Shown one piece after another: positions 59,365-64,000 of a stretch of DNA of 64,000 nucleotides. Position numbers and translations under genes: made by a program. Under the pieces are notes generated by a model that was not told the origin of the DNA, searched no databases, and was given only the letters and a program-made list of their open reading frames with translations. The stretch is taken from contig CP003096.1 of assembly GCA_000233775.1 (NCBI GenBank), positions 1,452,501 through 1,516,500 on the forward strand. Direction: 5' to 3'. Within the stretch, counting starts at the first letter, position 1. Each line of letters starts with the position of its first letter. Origin of the DNA: Thermovirga lienii DSM 17291 (lineage in GTDB: Bacteria > Synergistota > Synergistia > Synergistales > Thermovirgaceae).

Positions 59365-60633
59365 TTATTCCCCTAGCTTGGTCCTGACAAATGGCACCCC
59401 TTCCTCCAAAGGCACCTCAACCTGCTGGCCTGTTTCCATATCCTTTATGGAAACCTTCCCGGCTTTCAGCTCTTCTTCACCTAAGATACAAACAATTGGC
59501 GCACCCATCTGATTAGCAACCTTCAACTGGGCCCTGAAGCTTTTACCATTGAAATCCATATCAGCAGATATTCCCGCTTTCCTGAACTCGTGCATCAACT
59601 TCAAGGCCTCCTTGCGCTCAATGTCTCCAACAGCGACCACGAACACTTCAAGAGCTGGCTCTTTCCCAAAGGAACACCCCTGCTGCTCCATGGTGAGAAC
59701 TATCCTCTCCAAGCCAGCAGCAAAACCTACCCCTGGAGTGTGCTTACCTCCTATTGCCTCCGCCAAGTTGTCGTATCTGCCTCCACCACACACGGCGTTC
59801 TGGGCTCCCAGCTCACCGGAAAGGACTTCGTATGCCGTCTTGGTGTAGTAGTCCAATCCTCTAACAAGGCGGTTGTCTATGGAATAGTGGAGTCCTAAAG
59901 CATCAAGTCCTGCTTTCAAGCCCTCAAAATGCTCCTTACATTCAGGACATAGGTAGCTTATTGTGTCTGGAGCATTGTCCGTTATGGCTCTACATGTGGG
60001 GTTTTTACAATCCAAAATCCTGAGAGGATTTCTGTTGTATCTGTCCTGACATGTAGGACACAATTCAGATAAATGGGGTTTCAGAAAGCTCTGCAGTGCC
60101 TCCTTGTGTACTGGTCTGCACATTGGACATCCCACAGAGTTTATGACCACATCTAATCCCTTCATCCCCAGCCTGCGAAACAGCTCAACGGACAAGGCGA
60201 TTACCTCCACGTCCACATACGGATCTTGGGAGCCTATAGCCTCAAAATCCAATTGCCAGAACTGACGGTAACGGCCTTTCTGGGGACGTTCGTACCGAAA
60301 CATAGGGCCGGCACTCCACAGCTTTACAGGTTGAGGCCTTTGATCCATCCTGTTCTCCAGGTAAGCCCTCACCATCGAAGCCGAGAGTTCTGGACGCAAA
60401 GTCAAACTTCTGCCTCCCCTATCCTCAAAGGTGTACATTTCTTTCTCCACTATGTCCGTAGTGTCCCCCACACCTCTTGCAAAAAGTTCGGTCTGCTCAA
60501 AAATTGGAAGGTGAACTTCTCTGTAATTGAAATCTTGTGCGACTTCCGAAGCTGTCTTAAGCACGAAAGCCCACTTCCACGACTCTTCCGGGAGAATATC
60601 CCTCACACCACGAGGAGCTTTTATGCTCACCAT
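59365..60633 (-). CDS. hisS: Histidyl-tRNA synthetase
   Basis: 422-residue class II synthetase. PRGVRDILPEES at the N-terminus, motif 2 (MFRYERPQKGRYRQFWQLDFE near residue 112), the histidine-binding LVRGLDYYTKTAYEVL near 256 and motif 3 (GVGFAAGLERIVL near 302) are all present, with a zinc-like Cys cluster in the insert (about 168-232). ATG 60633 follows AAGGGGGTTTTTTC. No T-box leader was found. Confidence 0.96.
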   Translation of the reverse strand: MVSIKAPRGVRDILPEESWKWAFVLKTASEVAQDFNYREVHLPIFEQTELFARGVGDTTDIVEKEMYTFEDRGGRSLTLRPELSASMVRAYLENRMDQRPQPVKLWSAGPMFRYERPQKGRYRQFWQLDFEAIGSQDPYVDVEVIALSVELFRRLGMKGLDVVINSVGCPMCRPVHKEALQSFLKPHLSELCPTCQDRYNRNPLRILDCKNPTCRAITDNAPDTISYLCPECKEHFEGLKAGLDALGLHYSIDNRLVRGLDYYTKTAYEVLSGELGAQNAVCGGGRYDNLAEAIGGKHTPGVGFAAGLERIVLTMEQQGCSFGKEPALEVFVVAVGDIERKEALKLMHEFRKAGISADMDFNGKSFRAQLKVANQMGAPIVCILGEEELKAGKVSIKDMETGQQVEVPLEEGVPFVRTKLGE

Positions 60634-60724
60634 GAAAAAACCCCCTTAAATCTTCATATGCCATAGAGGCTTTTTATCGATCCACATCTGGTTGATTCTA
60701 CCATTCAAAGGAAAAGTTGTTAAT

Positions 60725-60756
60725 GGATAAAAAGGCCTGCCTTATCGGCAGGCCTT
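60725..60756 (-). terminator. Terminator of spoVS
   Basis: AAGGCCTGCC (60732-60741) and GGCAGGCCTT (60747-60756) form a 10-bp stem; on the minus strand it continues into TTTTTATCC. It separates spoVS from hisS. Confidence 0.88.
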
Positions 60757-60798
60757 CTAGGCTTTTCGTCTTGCAGAAGTCAAATTTCTCTGCGGAAC

Positions 60799-61059
60799 TT
60801 ACCTGCTCTCCAGCTGGAACTTGATGGCGGTACGCTCTTCTCCGTCGATTTCTATCTTCGCAAAAGCAGGTATGCATATCAAGTCTATGCCGTTGGGGGC
60901 AACGTATCCCCGCGCTATCGCAATAGACTTAACTGACTGATTAACAGCGCCAGCACCTACAGCCTGAACTTCCACTGCTCCCTTCTCACGCAGCACAGCT
61001 GCGATCGCTCCTGCAACGGACTTGGGTTGAGAGTTTGCAGAGACCTTGAGAACTTCCAT
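60799..61059 (-). CDS. spoVS: SpoVS (stage V sporulation S family) protein
   Basis: 86 residues with the family start MEVLKVSANSQPKSVAGAIA and the AVNQSVKSIAIARGYVAPNG block near residue 41, an Alba-like small nucleic-acid-binding fold. ATG 61059 follows GAGGAGGGC and gives the usual family length; an upstream ATG would add 13 residues. The family occurs in many non-sporulating bacteria, so sporulation is not implied. Confidence 0.95.
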   Translation of the reverse strand: MEVLKVSANSQPKSVAGAIAAVLREKGAVEVQAVGAGAVNQSVKSIAIARGYVAPNGIDLICIPAFAKIEIDGEERTAIKFQLESR

Positions 61060-61121
61060 GTTTTTTCGCCCTCCTCTTAATCTTCCAACAGGATTCATGC
61101 TGGGTTTTGCTTCTTTGTTAA

Positions 61122-61140
61122 AACTGTGAAACTCACAGTT
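61122..61140. promoter_or_regulatory. Palindrome next to the spoVS promoter
   Basis: AACTGTGA and TCACAGTT form perfect 8-bp arms around AAC. On the minus strand the -10 element TATACT (61142-61147) lies directly upstream, so the palindrome covers the expected start site. Candidate operator. Confidence 0.6.
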
Positions 61141-61207
61141 AAGTATACCTTGACTTCATATGGCAACGCAAGTTCAGAAAATTCTGCTGAAACAAAACCT
61201 GCCTAAC

Positions 61208-63049
61208 CTATGCTTGCAGCCAATGGGCAAACTCCCCAATGCCAAGTTTATCCAAATTTTCTTTACCAGGAACACCATTTGCTTTCCATCCGCGGAAATT
61301 ATAATACTCTTCGAGCTGTCTTTCCAGATCCGGCAAAAGTCCCTGTGATCCCCCACTATCCCTTGGTTCCTTAAGGATTCTTTCGGGCAAGGTATCATGC
61401 TCCCTCGCCAAGCCAACACCAACGTTAAAGGCTTTCTTCATAGTGTATATCCTCTCACCGGTTTGGAGGAAATCTTCCAAAGAGAGGTTGAAACCCGTCA
61501 CACATAGAAGCCAGTCACACATCGTTGCGATATCTATGCCTAAAAGAACGGCAAACTTGCATATCTTGAGGGAATCCACCATTGAACAAAGGTTCTGGAA
61601 TTTGGCGGTCATTATTCCCTTGCCTTTATCTTCCTTTCTATCCACCGTATCGGGATATCCAAGCTCAGGGAAGGTCATGGACCTCTCCCACGGATAGGAA
61701 TAACTGTTTAAGTGGCAGGCACCCCTCACTGAGGTGGCATATCCGGATGCAAGGCTCTTGAAGCACCTTGGATCATGCGCTGGAAGCTCCAAACCTTTAA
61801 CATGTATGGCAAACTGCGCTGAGCCCTTACCTATATGCTCTGAAGCCTTCTTCGTGCCTTGACCCAAGATCGCTCCTATGCCTTCTTTAAAGGTTATCAT
61901 GGAAATCAGCCTCAAGACCCCGCGCCCATCTCCCCACCTCAGGGCCCCTTGCACATCGGAATCCACCAATATCCCTCTCTCGTAGAGTTCCATAGCAAAA
62001 GCTATTACTGCTCCTGTAGATATGGTATCCAGGCCCCACCTGTTACACAAGGCGTTAGCTTCAGCGATCACGTTGAGGTCGTCCACCATGCAATTACTGC
62101 CCAACATAGCCACTGTTTCGTACTCAGGACCACCACATATGGTCCCGTCAAGATCTACAACCCTGCCACATCTTATGGGACATGCCATGCAGCCATAGTT
62201 TCCGGCCAAGATAGTTTCGGCCATGCGCTGTCCTGTTATCAAGGTAACCTTATCCTTGAAGGAACCTAGGCTCCAGTTCTTTATAGGCAGGTCACCCAGC
62301 TCCTCAGCCAGCGCTGTGCCACCTGATGTCCCGTAGAGGCTCAGCCCATAGCCTCTATCTTTCAGGAGCTTAACTTTCTCTTTGACGGACGCAGCCAATC
62401 TCTCCTTATGGAAGGACTCAACCGTTCTGTCCCCTCCAACTACTATGGCCTTCAGGTTCTTAGAGCCCATAACAGCGCCGGCACCACCCCTGCCCGCTGC
62501 TCTTGCGTCAGGGCCATCGTGGAATATACCAGCCAGGGGAACCATGTTCTCTCCGGCGGGCCCTATACAAGAAACGCCCACTGCTCTGCCGTAGAGCTTC
62601 TTTAAAACCCCTTCAGTCTCTACTGTGTCCAGTCCCCACAACTGTTGTGCATCATTGAAGGCAACAGAGCCATTGAAAATTGACAAATAAACAGGCTTCT
62701 CTGACTTGCCCACTATGATGAGCCCATCAAACCCTGAACGCTTGAGGAAAAAGCCGAAAGTCCCCCCCGCATCAGACTCCAAGAAAGCTCCAGTCAAAGG
62801 AGATCTTGTAACAACCTGGTGCCTGCCAGACGTAGGTATGCCTGTTCCTTGGTAAGGGCCTACCATGTATATTAGAGGGTTATCCTGACTTAGGGGTTCC
62901 GTATTTGGGGTACAATATTTCAACAAAAAATAACTACCCATTCCAGAACCCCCGATAAACTTTCGGGCAAACTCTTCGTCGTAATCTATGGTCCTCGTAG
63001 CCCTATTGGCAAGGTCTACCAAGGCCACCTTTCCATTGTACCCATACAT
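61208..63049 (-). CDS. aor: Aldehyde:ferredoxin oxidoreductase (tungsten-type)
   Basis: 613 residues. Oxidises aldehydes from amino-acid breakdown to acids while reducing ferredoxin; binds a tungsten/molybdenum bis-pterin and one [4Fe-4S] cluster. The N-terminal AFOR domain has IGGSGMGSYFLLKY near residue 33 and AAGRGGAGAVMGSKNLKAIV near 185; cluster Cys are in YGCMACPIRCGR near 287 and a late Cys in LKICKFAVLLGID near 500. ATG 63049 follows GGAGGAGCCGCC. It follows the CBS gene by 33 bp and is probably read with it. Confidence 0.94.
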   Translation of the reverse strand: MYGYNGKVALVDLANRATRTIDYDEEFARKFIGGSGMGSYFLLKYCTPNTEPLSQDNPLIYMVGPYQGTGIPTSGRHQVVTRSPLTGAFLESDAGGTFGFFLKRSGFDGLIIVGKSEKPVYLSIFNGSVAFNDAQQLWGLDTVETEGVLKKLYGRAVGVSCIGPAGENMVPLAGIFHDGPDARAAGRGGAGAVMGSKNLKAIVVGGDRTVESFHKERLAASVKEKVKLLKDRGYGLSLYGTSGGTALAEELGDLPIKNWSLGSFKDKVTLITGQRMAETILAGNYGCMACPIRCGRVVDLDGTICGGPEYETVAMLGSNCMVDDLNVIAEANALCNRWGLDTISTGAVIAFAMELYERGILVDSDVQGALRWGDGRGVLRLISMITFKEGIGAILGQGTKKASEHIGKGSAQFAIHVKGLELPAHDPRCFKSLASGYATSVRGACHLNSYSYPWERSMTFPELGYPDTVDRKEDKGKGIMTAKFQNLCSMVDSLKICKFAVLLGIDIATMCDWLLCVTGFNLSLEDFLQTGERIYTMKKAFNVGVGLAREHDTLPERILKEPRDSGGSQGLLPDLERQLEEYYNFRGWKANGVPGKENLDKLGIGEFAHWLQA

Positions 63050-63082
63050 GGCGGCTCCTCCTCTCAAAAGCTTTCACCGGGC

Positions 63083-63541
63083 TCAGCTTTCAGCTTCTTC
63101 CCTGGCGCTGCGCAGGATGCGATCCAAAAGATCTGCTCGGCTTACCATGCCCACGAAAATCCCATTGGAAAGAACTGGAGCTCTCTTCAGGTTGGACTTC
63201 ATCATGATCATGGCAACCTGGAAATCACTGTCATTTTCGTCAAAGGCTATAACCTTCTTGACCATGTATTTCTCAACAGGGTCGTTACTTATCTTCAAAA
63301 GCCTTTTGCCGAATTGACCAAAATCAGGCAAGAACGAAGGATCCTTCAAAAAATCGAAATATCCCGGCAAAGCGGCCCTTATAATGTCGTTCTCGCTTAT
63401 GAAACCGACCAAACGCCCTTCCTCATCCGCCACCGGCAGGCCAGAAACCCTGTGAGTTGAAAGGACCTCTACAGCCTCGGCTATGGTTGTCTCAGGAAAC
63501 AGAGCGGTTAAATCCCTATCCATCAATTCTCCTATGCGCAT
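63083..63541 (-). CDS. Tandem CBS-domain protein
   Basis: 152 residues, two CBS domains (about 1-60, MRIGELMDRDLTALFPETTI and RLVGFISENDII; and about 90-150, MVKKVIAFDEND, KLRAPVLSNGIFVG-like end). Such proteins sense adenine nucleotides. ATG 63541 follows GGAGGCGAGGGGC. It lies directly upstream of the aldehyde:ferredoxin oxidoreductase gene, so it may tie that enzyme to energy state (inference). Confidence 0.9.
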   Translation of the reverse strand: MRIGELMDRDLTALFPETTIAEAVEVLSTHRVSGLPVADEEGRLVGFISENDIIRAALPGYFDFLKDPSFLPDFGQFGKRLLKISNDPVEKYMVKKVIAFDENDSDFQVAMIMMKSNLKRAPVLSNGIFVGMVSRADLLDRILRSAREEAES

Positions 63542-63581
63542 GCCCCTCGCCTCCAAAAATTCGTTCTCAACACAGCAAAAA

Positions 63582-64000
63582 TTATACCGAAGAGACAGAA
63601 ACAGGACGCAACCTTACGAAAACCCTCCTAGGCTTGCCTCCCTCGAAAGTTCCTTCCTTTAGCTCCTTTATTTTCTCAACCCAAGCAAAGGCCTCATCCT
63701 TATGATCGAAGAATAGGTTCAAGGCATCCTTGGCTCCTTTAAGGACAAGGGTTAGCACCATTTTCTTGCCTTCGCCTTCCACAAGTGAGACATCTTCTAT
63801 GTCTTTAGCCTTGTGGATCCAAAAATCCTCACCAAATTTCATCCTCAATGCCAAAGAACCCTCTTTTTGATCAACCAAAATGACAGTACCTTTGTCGTTT
63901 ACTATGTCTCCAACGTCCGGAACGAAATCTTCCAAAAAATAAAAAAAACTTGACTGAAGGGAATCAGAACCGTCATCATGCCTCGGGAAAAGGGTCTTGC
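63582..64000 (-). CDS. Unknown protein, N-terminus beyond the window edge
   Basis: The frame is open from the stop at 63582 to the last base, 139 codons, with no stop, so the gene very likely starts right of 64000. The readable part has strands (TVILVDQKEGSLALRMKFGEDF) and a helix (HKDEAFAWVEKIKEL), resembling a PH-like or OB-like fold. A TTG at 63935 could also be a start but has no ribosome site. It precedes the CBS gene by 40 bp. No family is recognised. Confidence 0.6.
   Translation of the reverse strand, partial: KTLFPRHDDGSDSLQSSFFYFLEDFVPDVGDIVNDKGTVILVDQKEGSLALRMKFGEDFWIHKAKDIEDVSLVEGEGKKMVLTLVLKGAKDALNLFFDHKDEAFAWVEKIKELKEGTFEGGKPRRVFVRLRPVSVSSV

Noticed and set aside
60634-60724. 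T-box leader before hisS-aspS
   Set aside because: No specifier loop, T-box sequence or antiterminator could be found in the ~90 bp.
1-64000. CRISPR array, prophage, SRP RNA, tmRNA or rRNA genes
   Set aside because: No spaced direct repeats, phage genes or RNA signatures were found on either strand by reading.

Overview
The window looks like chromosomal DNA of an anaerobic, amino-acid-fermenting bacterium, most probably a member of the Synergistota (inference from gene content; no marker was compared with a database). The pointers are lysine 2,3-aminomutase, ADP-forming acetate-CoA ligase, an iron alcohol dehydrogenase, a tungsten-type aldehyde:ferredoxin oxidoreductase, a NhaC antiporter, SpoVS without sporulation genes, a CtsR-McsA-McsB-ClpC stress operon and a Sec-containing protein. 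Most genes are ordinary housekeeping genes with strong GGAGG ribosome sites and frequent GTG/TTG starts.

Layout. 1-5.3 kb: ribonuclease J (cut by the left edge), a class II aldolase, tRNA-Gln and tRNA-Glu, an RtcB RNA ligase, SpeD and tRNA-Ala. 5.37-6.65 kb: an intact IS481-type element. 6.7-13.4 kb: a secreted phosphodiester glycosidase, MscS, a thiamine-binding protein, NhaC and lysine 2,3-aminomutase. 13.55-14.95 kb: IS256-type element, copy A. 15-21 kb: NiaR regulator with a two-gene sodium symporter, a class II aldolase/adducin protein, PhzF, a secreted prolyl isomerase and a membrane ClpP-fold protease. 21-26 kb: clpC-mcsB-mcsA-ctsR with promoter and two CtsR boxes. 26-32.6 kb: plsY, acetate-CoA ligase, alcohol dehydrogenase, L,D-transpeptidase and oligoendopeptidase F. 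32.7-35.2 kb: a nitronate monooxygenase gene cut by IS256 copy B. 35.3-37.4 kb: lytic transglycosylase, a selenoprotein, a pseudouridine synthase and tRNA-Leu. 37.43-38.71 kb: second IS481-type element, frameshifted. 38.7-44.2 kb: an AEC transporter and the ylxM-ffh-rpsP-khpA-rimM-trmD-rplS operon. 44.3-51.7 kb: small ferritin-like protein, LUD protein, TrkHA, asparaginase, TauE/SafE permease, PPC protein, YbaK and a DtxR-type regulator. 51.8-56.4 kb: citG-like, XRE regulator, radical SAM and MATE genes, then an RpiR regulator. 56.5-64 kb: hisS-aspS with two small downstream genes, spoVS, an aldehyde:ferredoxin oxidoreductase, a CBS protein and a gene cut by the right edge.

The most unusual signals. 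(1) Both IS481-type copies have 15-bp target duplications and sit exactly 19 bp upstream of the -35 box of a tRNA promoter, in the same orientation and pointing away from the tRNA. This suggests insertion guided by polymerase-bound tRNA promoters, with the duplicated target covering the UP-element region. (2) A small gene at 36070-36360 carries an in-frame TGA directly before a Cys codon and followed by a SECIS-like hairpin, so it is very likely a selenoprotein that a standard gene caller would truncate. (3) The transposase frame of the IS481-type element has no stop codon of its own and ends in target DNA. (4) A near-perfect 21-bp palindrome at the niaR start suggests control of niaR and of a sodium symporter that is a candidate niacin transporter. 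(5) TrmD is fused to a second methyltransferase-like domain.
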